A stretch of DNA of 64,000 nt from Myxococcales bacterium UBA1203 (GTDB lineage Bacteria > Myxococcota > Myxococcia > Myxococcales > UBA5297): the NCBI GenBank assembly GCA_002309695.1, contig DBXV01000017.1, forward strand, positions 160,555 to 224,554, in the 5' to 3' direction. This document shows positions 42,717-50,352 of the stretch, piece by piece (the stretch's first letter is position 1; each line of letters begins with the position of its first letter). Made by a program: the position numbers and the translations under genes. The notes beneath the pieces are model-generated. The model made no database searches and had not been told where the DNA came from. It saw only the letters and a program-made list of their open reading frames with translations.

Positions 42717-43916
42717 CTAATCCTGAATACATCGCACAGAGAGGAAGCTGCCCGTTGTATCGGTGCCGTCGGCATTTGTAGCGCCGCTGGATACTCTCAG
42801 GCGATAGGCGTTGTATGTTGTCTTTTTGTCGGATGCCCAGAAAAAGGCGCCTTTGCCGAAATTCGCAAAGGAATTTCCGAGTCTTTCGCCCGCCGGGAGA
42901 GCAGCAAAACCAAAATCATCATTCCCTTTTTGGGCAGTCCATGCATCTGAATTGGCAGCGAGCGCCAGAAACGCGCTTTTGCTCGTGCGGTGTTCATCCA
43001 CATAATTCAAAAGCGCTTCAAATTCAGCGATTGACGGCAAATGCCAGCCCTTCGGGCACATGCAGTTTGCGGTGCTCCAGTCATAGAGCAAACCAAACGC
43101 GGCCGCATTATTTTTGTCACCGTCGGGATAATCATAATGACCATCGCAGCCCGCCGTCCTGCTGAGATTTTCCGCCAGCCACCTCTGGCAGTTGATATAG
43201 ACGGTTTTATAAGCGCGATTGCCGTTGGAACTGTCGATGAAATTCGGGCCTGCGCCATCCTCGCGGATGCATGTATGGCAATTCTCCCCGTCCCACCCCT
43301 CGGCGCACTCGTCGCAGATGTCGCCCGCGTAATGGCTCATACACTCAGAGCATTTGCCGTTGCCGTTAATGCCAATGTTCGGCGTGCCGTTGACGCAGGT
43401 TATTGTATTATTATCGCAGTTTTCTCCCCAGTAATTTCCCTCGCATTCCAGGCATTTCCCGTCGCCGCCTGAACCGTCATTACAAACGCCATGCTGACAG
43501 GTGCATAGATCGCAGTTCTCGCCGAAGTGTTCCGCCTCGCATTCGTTGATCACGCTGGCGTCATTTTCATGAATACCTGCGTCCGTCATTCCCCCGTCAT
43601 TTTCAACAATACCTGCGTCTGTTTCTTCAATCATGCCCGAGTCATTTTCGGAAATACCTGCGTCGCCTTCAATAAGACCTGCGTCCGTATTCTCAATGAC
43701 GCCGGCGTCGGTGACGACAATTCCCGAATCAGGCTCTGCCGGCTCCTCATCTTTTTTGTCCGACCCGCCGCAGCCTGCCAACGCGAATGCGAATGCACAA
43801 ATTGAAATAAAAATAGGCTTAAAGAATTTGGATGAAATGGGGTGATGGATGCTGATTAACCTACACTGCCCCCCCGCATACATATTCTCAACAGCCGCAG
43901 ACTTTTTGGTATTCAT
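42717..43916 (-). CDS. FISUMP-domain lipoprotein with Asp-repeat stalk and EGF-like repeats
   Basis: The 399-residue product starts at ATG 43914-43916 with GGAGTC upstream. A long n-region of about 33 residues contains a G7 tract (43870-43876), then a hydrophobic segment ends ALAGC-GG. Residues 60-130 are DAGI/DSGM repeats and 130-220 EGF-like Cys motifs (GENCDLCTCQHGVC, YWGENCDNNTITC). The C-terminal domain matches the Fibrobacter succinogenes major paralogous (FISUMP) domain: YKTVYINCQRWLAENL, GLLYDWSTANCMCPKGWHLPSIAEFEALL, DFGFAALPAGE, FWASD, LSVRCIQD. It probably acts as a C-type-lectin-like surface binder. It shares N-terminal features with the gene at 54596. Confidence 0.88.
   Translation of the reverse strand: MNTKKSAAVENMYAGGQCRLISIHHPISSKFFKPIFISICAFAFALAGCGGSDKKDEEPAEPDSGIVVTDAGVIENTDAGLIEGDAGISENDSGMIEETDAGIVENDGGMTDAGIHENDASVINECEAEHFGENCDLCTCQHGVCNDGSGGDGKCLECEGNYWGENCDNNTITCVNGTPNIGINGNGKCSECMSHYAGDICDECAEGWDGENCHTCIREDGAGPNFIDSSNGNRAYKTVYINCQRWLAENLSRTAGCDGHYDYPDGDKNNAAAFGLLYDWSTANCMCPKGWHLPSIAEFEALLNYVDEHRTSKSAFLALAANSDAWTAQKGNDDFGFAALPAGERLGNSFANFGKGAFFWASDKKTTYNAYRLRVSSGATNADGTDTTGSFLSVRCIQD
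43870..43876 (-). repeat. G7 homopolymer in the signal n-region of the FISUMP lipoprotein
   Basis: The tract lies after ATGTATGC in the N-terminal part of the 42717-43916 gene and is in frame. The paralogue at 54564 has a G10 at the equivalent place. Confidence 0.6.
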
Positions 43917-44067
43917 TGCTTTGACTCCGAGAAAAGCAGCTGGCCGGCCCCGGCTGGTGAAAAAGCCGGCGGCGCATATAGATGCAAACCAGGGATGTCA
44001 AGGGGATAGGCGGCGCGGAATTTTATAATGAGGGAAGAACGCAGGAGACGTCCTCAAATAATAAAAC

Positions 44068-44104
44068 AGCCGCCCTCCCAATTCATCGGGAGGACGGCTG
44101 TTTG
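44068..44104 (-). terminator. Rho-independent terminator
   Basis: On the minus strand AGCCGTCCTCCC pairs with GGGAGGGCGGCT and is followed by GTTTTATTATT. It lies past the stop of the molybdopterin subunit gene. Confidence 0.85.
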
Positions 44105-44148
44105 TTTTGATTCATTTGAAAACAGAAGAATGACTGCCAGTTCAGCAA

Positions 44149-46545
44149 TTACTTCTTGGCAGCGGCCTCTTTTGCCTTTTTCTCTTGAATCGCCTTCAGC
44201 ACCTTTTCCGGGGTGAAGGGCGCGTGGTGAATACGCACACCCACTGCGTCGTAAATGGCGTTGGCGATGGCCGGGATGGGGCCGTTGATGCCGATTTCCG
44301 AGACGCTCTTGGCGCCGAAGGGGCCGGTTTCCTCATAGGTCGGCACCATGATGGTGACGAGCTCCGGCATGTCGTCGGTGTTGAAGATCTTGTAATCGGC
44401 GAAGTTGGCATTCTGCATCCGGCCCTTGTCGCTGAAGAGGTATTCCTCGGTGAGCGCGAAGGACATGCCGTTGACGACAGCGCCTTCCACCTGACCTTCC
44501 GCCAGCGTCGGGTTGAGGGCCGTGCCGCAGTCCATGGTCGCCACGTATTTGATGACGCGGACTTTGCCGGTCTCCTCGTCCACTTCCACCTCGGCAAAGT
44601 GGGCGGAGAAGGGCGGCGGCGACTTGTGGGAGATGGCCGATCCGATGAAGCCGATCTGGTGCTGATCGCGCTCGTAGAGGGTGCGGACGCCGATGTCGGC
44701 CAGCGTCACGCTCTCGCCGTTGGGCGCATAGACCTTCTTGTCGGCCAGCTTCAGCGTGTCGGGATCGGGCCGCTCCATGCCCTTGAGCTCATGGAACATG
44801 TCGGCGGCCACGTCGCGGATCTGCTTCGAGACGCCCTGTGCGCTGCGCTTCGCCGCCTCGCCCGAGAGATAGGTGGTGGAGGAGGCGTAGGCGCCCACGT
44901 CGAAGGGCGTGAGGTCGGTGTCGGAGGAGTGAACCACGATGTCCGTCACGTCCACGCCCAGGATCTCGGCGGCGGACTGCGCCAGAACGGTGTCCGAGCC
45001 GGTGCCCAGGTCGGTGGCGCCGGCGGCGAGAATGAACGAGCCGTCCTCATTCATCTTGATGCTCACCGAGGCCATGTCGATTTCGGGAATGGAAGAACCC
45101 TGCATGAGGGCGCACATGCCCACGCCGCGCTTCTTGTGGCCGTGGCCGCCGAAGTTCTTGCCGTGCTTCTTGTCCCACTCGATGGCAGCGGCGCCCTTGT
45201 CGAGGCATTCCGCGAGGCCGCAGGAGCCGATCTTCTGCTCCACGCCGGGCTTGCCTTCGCCCAGAGCGGCGAAGACGGGGCTGCCCTCGCCGGGCTTGAT
45301 GTGGTTGATGCGGCGGATCTCCAGAGGATCCATGCCCAGCTTCTCGGCCACCTCGTCCATCATCACTTCCATGGCAAAGGCGGACTGGGTCGCGCCGTAG
45401 CCGCGGTAAGCGCCGCCCACGGGCAGGTTGGTGTAAACGGCCTTGGCGTCGAAGGCGACGGTCTTCATGCGGTAGAGCGGCAGCACCTTGGAGCCGCAGT
45501 TGCACATGACGGTCAGCGCGTGGGAGCCGTAGGCGCCGGTGTTGGAGACGACGGCCATGCGCATGCCGTTGACGGTGCCGTCCTTGTTAAACCCGGCCTG
45601 CATGTGGGTCTTGATGGGGTGACGGACGCGGGAGACGAACTCCTCGGCGCGGGTGAGGCGCAGGTAGATTTTGCGCCGCGTGGCCAGGACGAGGGAGGCG
45701 ACCAAGGGCTCCAGCAGAACTTCCTGCTTGGTGCCGAAGGCGCCGCCGATGCGCGGCTTGATGACGCGGATGCGCTTGATGGGAATTCCCAGCGCCTGCG
45801 CCGTGATGCGGCGGGCGTGGTAGGGCACCTGCGTCGAGGTGATGAGGTTGATGCGGTTCCTGCCGTCGATGCTGCCCAGGCACACGTGCGTCTCGATGGG
45901 GCAGTGCTGGGCGTAGTGGGTCGAATAGACCTCATCGATGGTGACGTAGGACTCCTTCATCACCTTTTCCATGTCGCCCACGCCCATGCTGGCCGCGGAG
46001 GCCATGTTCTTCTTGGGATCGTAGGGAATGGGAATCGGCACGTAGGCGTCGGGCTCGTCGTGAATCACCGGCGCGCCGTCGTCCATGGCGTGGTCGGCGT
46101 CGAGCACGGGCTCCAGGACTTCCCACTTGGTGTCCTCGAGGAGAATCCGCCCCGCCTCTTCGGCAATTTCGCGGGTGTCGGCCGCAATCAGCGCCACGTG
46201 GTCGCCGACGAGGCGCATCTTATTGTCGAGAATGGCCGTATCGTAGGGCGAGGGCTCGACATAGCCCTGACCGGCGGTGGTGTGCAGGTGCCGGGGAACG
46301 TCTTTATAGGTCAAAACCGCATGGACGCCCTTCACGGCGCGGGCGCGAGTGGGGTCAATTTCCACGATGCGGGCGTGCGCGTAGGGGCTGGGGACGATGT
46401 AGCCGATGAGCGCGCCGGAGAGATCGAAATCGCCCACATAGGTTTCCTGGCCGCAGGCCATGCCCATGGCGTCGATCTTATTGACGGAGTGGCCGATGAC
46501 CTTGAAGTCGCGCTCCTTGAAATACTGCTCATCAATTTTTGCCAT
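44149..46545 (-). CDS. Xanthine dehydrogenase-family molybdopterin subunit
   Basis: The 798-residue product matches the catalytic large subunit of three-subunit molybdenum hydroxylases (XdhA/CoxL type). It shows GGAFGTKQ and AYRGYGATQ of the molybdopterin site, and a KSVSEIGINGP stretch where xanthine dehydrogenase carries its catalytic Glu. GQVEGAVVNG is also family-typical. The neighbour 8-oxoguanine deaminase points to a purine substrate (hypoxanthine or xanthine to urate), but the CoxL/nicotinate branch cannot be ruled out. Its start overlaps the FeS gene end by 14 bases, so it is co-translated. Confidence 0.9.
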   Translation of the reverse strand: MAKIDEQYFKERDFKVIGHSVNKIDAMGMACGQETYVGDFDLSGALIGYIVPSPYAHARIVEIDPTRARAVKGVHAVLTYKDVPRHLHTTAGQGYVEPSPYDTAILDNKMRLVGDHVALIAADTREIAEEAGRILLEDTKWEVLEPVLDADHAMDDGAPVIHDEPDAYVPIPIPYDPKKNMASAASMGVGDMEKVMKESYVTIDEVYSTHYAQHCPIETHVCLGSIDGRNRINLITSTQVPYHARRITAQALGIPIKRIRVIKPRIGGAFGTKQEVLLEPLVASLVLATRRKIYLRLTRAEEFVSRVRHPIKTHMQAGFNKDGTVNGMRMAVVSNTGAYGSHALTVMCNCGSKVLPLYRMKTVAFDAKAVYTNLPVGGAYRGYGATQSAFAMEVMMDEVAEKLGMDPLEIRRINHIKPGEGSPVFAALGEGKPGVEQKIGSCGLAECLDKGAAAIEWDKKHGKNFGGHGHKKRGVGMCALMQGSSIPEIDMASVSIKMNEDGSFILAAGATDLGTGSDTVLAQSAAEILGVDVTDIVVHSSDTDLTPFDVGAYASSTTYLSGEAAKRSAQGVSKQIRDVAADMFHELKGMERPDPDTLKLADKKVYAPNGESVTLADIGVRTLYERDQHQIGFIGSAISHKSPPPFSAHFAEVEVDEETGKVRVIKYVATMDCGTALNPTLAEGQVEGAVVNGMSFALTEEYLFSDKGRMQNANFADYKIFNTDDMPELVTIMVPTYEETGPFGAKSVSEIGINGPIPAIANAIYDAVGVRIHHAPFTPEKVLKAIQEKKAKEAAAKK

Positions 46546-47017
46546 TGGCGGCCTCCTTGCGCATGGCGGCAGCGGCGTTCTTCACCGCGTCGAAAATCTT
46601 CACGTAGCCGGTGCAGCGGCACAGGTTGTTGCTCAGCGCTTCTGCAATTTCGGCGTGCGTCGGGTTGTTGTTGCGGTCCAAGAGCGCCTTCGAGGCGAGA
46701 ATCATCCCCGGCGAGCAGAAGCCGCACTGAATGGCACCGGCGTCCACGAATTCTCTCTGGAGGAGGTGCGGATTTTCAGGGGTTCCCAGCGCTTCAATTG
46801 TGGTGACCTCATGGCCTGCCACGCGGGGAGCGGGCGTCAGGCACGAGAGGGCGGGCTCGCCGTCGATCAGAACGGTGCAGGCGCCGCAGGTGCCCTCGGT
46901 GTCGCAGCCCTGCTTGACGCCCTTGATGCCGAGGCTCCGGAGGAGCTCGTAGAGGTTCATGCCGGGCTCGCAGTCGATGTCCCGGATGACGCCGTTGATG
47001 GTGGTTGTGAATTTCAT
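46532..47017 (-). CDS. Xanthine dehydrogenase-family iron-sulfur subunit
   Basis: The 161-residue product has two [2Fe-2S] sites in order: plant-ferredoxin-type CDTEGTCGACTVLIDGEPALSC (near residue 40-60) and the all-alpha site QCGFCSPG with NLCRCTGY (near 100-135). The length is typical of XdhC/CoxS. It passes electrons from the molybdenum centre to FAD in the neighbouring subunit. The gene is seven bases from the FAD subunit gene and overlaps the large-subunit gene. Confidence 0.95.
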   Translation of the reverse strand: MKFTTTINGVIRDIDCEPGMNLYELLRSLGIKGVKQGCDTEGTCGACTVLIDGEPALSCLTPAPRVAGHEVTTIEALGTPENPHLLQREFVDAGAIQCGFCSPGMILASKALLDRNNNPTHAEIAEALSNNLCRCTGYVKIFDAVKNAAAAMRKEAANGKN

Positions 47018-47024
47018 GGTGTGG

Positions 47025-47843
47025 TCACTCCTGTCCTGCGGCCTGGGCCACGGCGCGGCGAACCAGGGCGGAGGTCACGTCGCGGCGGTAGTCCGCAGAG
47101 GCGCGGAAATTGGGGGCGATGGGGAGATCGAGGGCGGATTTGGCGGCGCCGGCCAGCGCGTCGGCATCCACAGCCTTGCCTTCAAGAGCGGCTTCAATGT
47201 CCGAAGCGCGGAACGGCTTGGGCTGAATGGCGCCCAGCACGACGCGGACATCCTTTGCCTTGCCGTCCGTCAGCTTCATCGAGGCGGCGGCGGTGACAAA
47301 GGCGTAGTCGTTCTTCGTCTTGGAGAGGCGCTCGTAGCCAAAGGTCCTTCCCTGCACGATGGGAACGATGATTTTGACAATCAGGCCGCCTTTCCAGGGA
47401 GCAGCGCCCTGAAGCGCGTCGGCGATGGCGACGGTCTTTTCGGCCTCGCCGGCACGGGCGATGACCAGCTTCGCGTCCAGTGCGAGGAGCGCCACCGGCA
47501 TGTCGGCCCAGAAGACGGTGTGCGCGATGTTGCCGCCCAGCGTGATGGCATTGCGCATGGTGTGAGCAGTGATGTGGCGGGCCACGAGCTTGAGGAAGGC
47601 GCCCTCATTTCCGGGCAGGTCGGCTTCCAGAAGTTTCGTCAGCGTGACGCAGGCGCCCAGGCGGATTTCGCCCTTTGTCACCTCGATGCCGTCGAGGCCA
47701 AGGCCGGTAATATCGACCAGTTCGCCATCGAGCTTTTTGCGGTTGGAATAGAGCCCGGTGGCCCCGGCGACGGCCTGCGCCCCGTTTTTCAGGAGCGAAA
47801 GCGCCTCGTCGATGCCCTTGGGCTGGTGATACGCGCGAATCAT
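47025..47843 (-). CDS. Xanthine dehydrogenase-family FAD subunit
   Basis: The 272-residue product has the CoxM/XdhB FAD-binding fold. AVAGATGLYSNRKK occupies the place of the usual AGGTDL pyrophosphate loop (partly changed), and TLGGNIAH is the conserved second loop. A C-terminal CO_deh_flav_C-type domain follows (PIAPNFRASADYRRDVTSALVRRAV). It is the first gene of the three-subunit operon, directly downstream of a probable terminator that follows the deaminase gene. The loop change may alter FAD binding but the fold is clear. Confidence 0.92.
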   Translation of the reverse strand: MIRAYHQPKGIDEALSLLKNGAQAVAGATGLYSNRKKLDGELVDITGLGLDGIEVTKGEIRLGACVTLTKLLEADLPGNEGAFLKLVARHITAHTMRNAITLGGNIAHTVFWADMPVALLALDAKLVIARAGEAEKTVAIADALQGAAPWKGGLIVKIIVPIVQGRTFGYERLSKTKNDYAFVTAAASMKLTDGKAKDVRVVLGAIQPKPFRASDIEAALEGKAVDADALAGAAKSALDLPIAPNFRASADYRRDVTSALVRRAVAQAAGQE

Positions 47844-47872
47844 GTGTGTGTCCCTCGGCGTTGTTGGTTGAA

Positions 47873-47913
47873 GAAAAACGACGGCCGGGAGGCCTTTTGG
47901 GCACCCTCGGCCT
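47873..47913 (-). terminator. Rho-independent terminator after the deaminase gene
   Basis: On the minus strand GGCCGAGG pairs with CCTCCCGGCC across a GTGCCCAAAAGG loop and is followed by GTCGTTTTTC. It lies between the deaminase and the FAD subunit genes, so the operon may be read only partly through or have its own promoter. Confidence 0.6.
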
Positions 47914-47972
47914 TCGTGCTGTCAGTGGAAGGGTGGGGCTGTCTGTTTCTGTCAGGGAATTTCAGGCAAAAG

Positions 47973-49379
47973 TCAGACAGTGTGCTTCAGAAACTCTATA
48001 CCGGTGCGGGCATGGGCCCGTTCAATCATGGCGTGCGCCAGGCGGTTGGCCTCGTGGAAGCAGGCCGTCTCGTCGAGGTGCGCCAGGTGCCCGTCGAGGA
48101 CGACCCATTTGCCGTTGACCATGACCCTGTCGGCCCGCTTCATCCCCGTGGTGAAGGCGAGCGCGGCGACCGGGTCGTGCATGGCGCCTGCGAGGCCGAT
48201 GTCGTCCATTTTGAAGAGAACGATGTCGGCGGCCATGCCGGGCGCGATTTGACCGATGTCGTCGCGTCCCAGAACGCGGGCGCCGCCGCGCGTGGCGATG
48301 CGCAGCGCCTTGCGGGCGGGCATGGACTCCACGCCGCTCTTCACCCGGTGAACGATGGTGCACAGCTGGAGCTCGCGCAGCATGTCCGAGGCGTCGTTCG
48401 AGGCCGAGCCATCGACGGCAAGTCCCACGGGAACACCCAGCTCGACCGCACGCGGAATCGGCGCGATGCCGCTGCCGAGGCGCAGATTTGAGCAGGGACA
48501 GTGGGCGATGCCCGTTCCCGTCTCGGCCATGAGCTTCAACTCGTCGTCGTTCAGCCAAACGCCGTGGGCGTACCAGACGTCGGGGCCAACCCATTCCAGC
48601 GAGGCCATGTATTCGAGCGGCCTCTTGCCCACGACCTGGCGGCAGAAATCATTTTCGTCCTGCGTCTCGGCGAGGTGCGTGTGCAGGCGGACGCCCAGCT
48701 TCCGCGCCAGGCGGGCCGATTCTAGGAGCAGGTCATCTGTGACCGAAAAGGGCGAGCAGGGCGCGAGTGCCAGCCGGCACATCGAGTAGCGCGAGGCGTC
48801 GTGGAATTTGGCCACTACGCGCTCGCTGTCTTTGAGAATCTCGTCCGGCGTCTGAACGACATCGTCCGGCGGCAGTCCGCCCTTGGACTTGCCGCGCGAC
48901 ATGGAGCCGCGGGTCGGATGGAAGCGGACGCCCAGCTCTTTTGCCGCCTCAATCGTTTCGTCCAGTAGGCTCGCCTTCTGCTGCTTGGGAAAGACGTAGA
49001 AATGGTCGGCCACCGTCGTGCAGCCCGAGAGGAGGAGTTCGCCCAGACCCACCTGAGCGCTGACGTGCACGTCCTCCGGCGTCAGCTCGCGCCAGATTTC
49101 ATAGAGGCCCACCAGCCAGTCGAAGAGCTTGGCGTCCTGCACGAAGGGAACGTTCTTCTGGAAGGTCTGGTAGAGGTGGTGATGCGTGTTGACCATGCCG
49201 GGGATGGCCAGCGCACCCTTCGCATCGACCGTTTCGGTGATGTCGTCGCGGGCGGGCGGAAGGCCTTCGCCCACTTCAGCGATGGCCGGACCGTCCGTGA
49301 TGATCCATGCGTTTTTCAGCTCGCGCCCGGCATCGTCCTGAGTGGCGATAAGGCCGATGTTTTTGATGAGAACAGCCAT
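47973..49379 (-). CDS. 8-oxoguanine deaminase-like amidohydrolase
   Basis: The 468-residue product is read from ATG 49377-49379 with GAGGTGC upstream. It is an amidohydrolase with metal HxH in NTHHHLYQTFQ, a later metal His in THLAETQDEND, an active-site His in YAHGVWLN and metal Asp in AVDGSASNDASD. The HHHLYQT and DGSASND patterns fit 8-oxoguanine deaminase, which yields urate from 8-oxoguanine, better than SAH deaminase or atrazine hydrolase. It lies upstream of the molybdenum hydroxylase, so both probably serve purine breakdown. The leader carries a terminator-type attenuator and two palindromic sites. Confidence 0.85.
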   Translation of the reverse strand: MAVLIKNIGLIATQDDAGRELKNAWIITDGPAIAEVGEGLPPARDDITETVDAKGALAIPGMVNTHHHLYQTFQKNVPFVQDAKLFDWLVGLYEIWRELTPEDVHVSAQVGLGELLLSGCTTVADHFYVFPKQQKASLLDETIEAAKELGVRFHPTRGSMSRGKSKGGLPPDDVVQTPDEILKDSERVVAKFHDASRYSMCRLALAPCSPFSVTDDLLLESARLARKLGVRLHTHLAETQDENDFCRQVVGKRPLEYMASLEWVGPDVWYAHGVWLNDDELKLMAETGTGIAHCPCSNLRLGSGIAPIPRAVELGVPVGLAVDGSASNDASDMLRELQLCTIVHRVKSGVESMPARKALRIATRGGARVLGRDDIGQIAPGMAADIVLFKMDDIGLAGAMHDPVAALAFTTGMKRADRVMVNGKWVVLDGHLAHLDETACFHEANRLAHAMIERAHARTGIEFLKHTV

Positions 49380-49462
49380 GTGCTTGCACCTCGCGGGGGG
49401 TTCTGGGGGGGGGCGGCGGAAGCGATGCAGTCCGCACCGGCTTCCTGATAACAATGCGATAC

Positions 49463-49560
49463 AAAAAAAGACGCCCCGTTCCCGCGGGGCGCCCAACGAA
49501 GCGCCGGAATGTTCCTTCATCGGCCTTTGGGATTTCCAGAAGATTCCCGATATTAAATAA
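49463..49560 (-). promoter_or_regulatory. Leader attenuator (candidate riboswitch) of the deaminase gene
   Basis: On the minus strand, about 80 bases before the ATG, GCGCCCCG pairs with CGGGGCGUC (49470-49493), followed by seven T. The 5' arm can instead pair with GGCGC at 49501-49505, an antiterminator. Upstream, AUCGGGA and UCCC...GAU can fold at about 49520-49560. No minus-strand gene precedes the terminator for more than 800 bases, so it does not end another gene. The fold matches none of the purine riboswitch cores I know (no three-way junction UAUA/UCUACC motifs). Confidence 0.6.
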
Positions 49561-49600
49561 AATATATAACGATTGATTGATGGGGGCGCCGCGGACGAAT

Positions 49601-49617
49601 TGTTCCACGGCGGAACA
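49601..49617. promoter_or_regulatory. Palindromic operator-like site 1
   Basis: TGTTCCACGGCGGAACA is a perfect 6-base arm palindrome with a five-base centre. It lies between the divergent deaminase and HhH protein genes. A second site lies 32 bases away. Confidence 0.5.
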
Positions 49618-49632
49618 GGGGTGTTTCAAAGG

Positions 49633-49649
49633 TGTTCCATGGCGAAACA
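49633..49649. promoter_or_regulatory. Palindromic operator-like site 2
   Basis: TGTTCCATGGCGAAACA repeats site 1 with one arm changed. Centre-to-centre spacing of 32 bases is close to three helical turns. The regulator is unknown. Confidence 0.5.
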
Positions 49650-49815
49650 GCCCATTTGGGGGAGGGAGCGCCGTTTTCATTGGCGGAGGCCGCGGGGCAT
49701 GCGGGTTGCCCTTGGTGGCACTTGTCCGCGGCAGGTTGGCCGCAGACACAATCCAACGCCCCAGGGCTGTTCCGAAGAATCGGGCCGGCCCAAAAACACA
49801 CGAAGGAGAACCGCC

Positions 49816-50271
49816 ATGAGAAAGACGATATTTGCCGCCATGCTGCTGACGACGCTGACCACGGCTGCCGTGACATCCGGAGCGCTTGCGGACAGGCCCG
49901 CGGCGGAGGCCGGGCAGAAGGTGCTGAGCGGAGTGGTCAACATCAACACGGCCACGGTGCAGGAGATTGCCCGTCTTCCAGGTGTAGGAGATGCCGTGGC
50001 AATCCGTATTGTGGAGCGGCGTCTTCAGATGCCGTTCAGCAAGCCCGAAGAGCTCACGAGCGTCAAAGGCATCGGAGCCGCGAAATACGAGAAAATCAGG
50101 CCGTTCATTAGCGTCACCGGCAAGACCACTTTCGGCGCGGTGCCGGCGCCTTCCGCGAAGAAGGCGTCCAGGGAAGCGAAAGAGGCCAAAAGCGAGATCA
50201 GGGAGGGGAACGTTCAGGGCGTCACCGGGCAGCTGGCGCCTGCCGCGCTCGATTCGATTGCCTATGTGTGA
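49816..50271 (+). CDS. ComEA-like helix-hairpin-helix exported protein
   Basis: The 151-residue product follows GAAGGAGA. A signal peptide ends near ADRPAAE, followed by a double helix-hairpin-helix (VVNINTATVQEIARLPGVGDAVAIRIVERR and KPEELTSVKGIGAAKYEKIRPF) as in ComEA and its relatives. In competence systems ComEA binds incoming DNA in the periplasm; whether this is a competence factor or a related small DNA-binding protein is not shown. The tail is Lys/Ala/Glu-rich. No com genes are adjacent. Confidence 0.85.
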   Translation: MRKTIFAAMLLTTLTTAAVTSGALADRPAAEAGQKVLSGVVNINTATVQEIARLPGVGDAVAIRIVERRLQMPFSKPEELTSVKGIGAAKYEKIRPFISVTGKTTFGAVPAPSAKKASREAKEAKSEIREGNVQGVTGQLAPAALDSIAYV

Positions 50272-50308
50272 ATCACTTCTCAGGCAAAGCGCAGGACTGT
50301 CCGCAAAA

Positions 50309-50352
50309 CATCCCTCGCCCGGACGCTCATTCAGCCGGTCGGGGGATTTTTA
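50309..50352 (+). terminator. Rho-independent terminator
   Basis: ATCCCTCGCCCGG pairs with CCGGTCGGGGGAT and is followed by TTTTTA. It lies past the HhH protein gene. Confidence 0.8.

Noticed and set aside
44185..46806. Plus-strand 873-residue open frame
   Set aside because: It is the antisense shadow of the molybdopterin subunit gene; repetitive Gly/Val/Asp/His-rich composition typical of shadows in GC-rich DNA and no ribosome site.
49463..49560. Known purine, preQ1 or ZTP riboswitch
   Set aside because: Conserved core motifs of these classes were not found in the leader; it is kept only as an unassigned attenuator.
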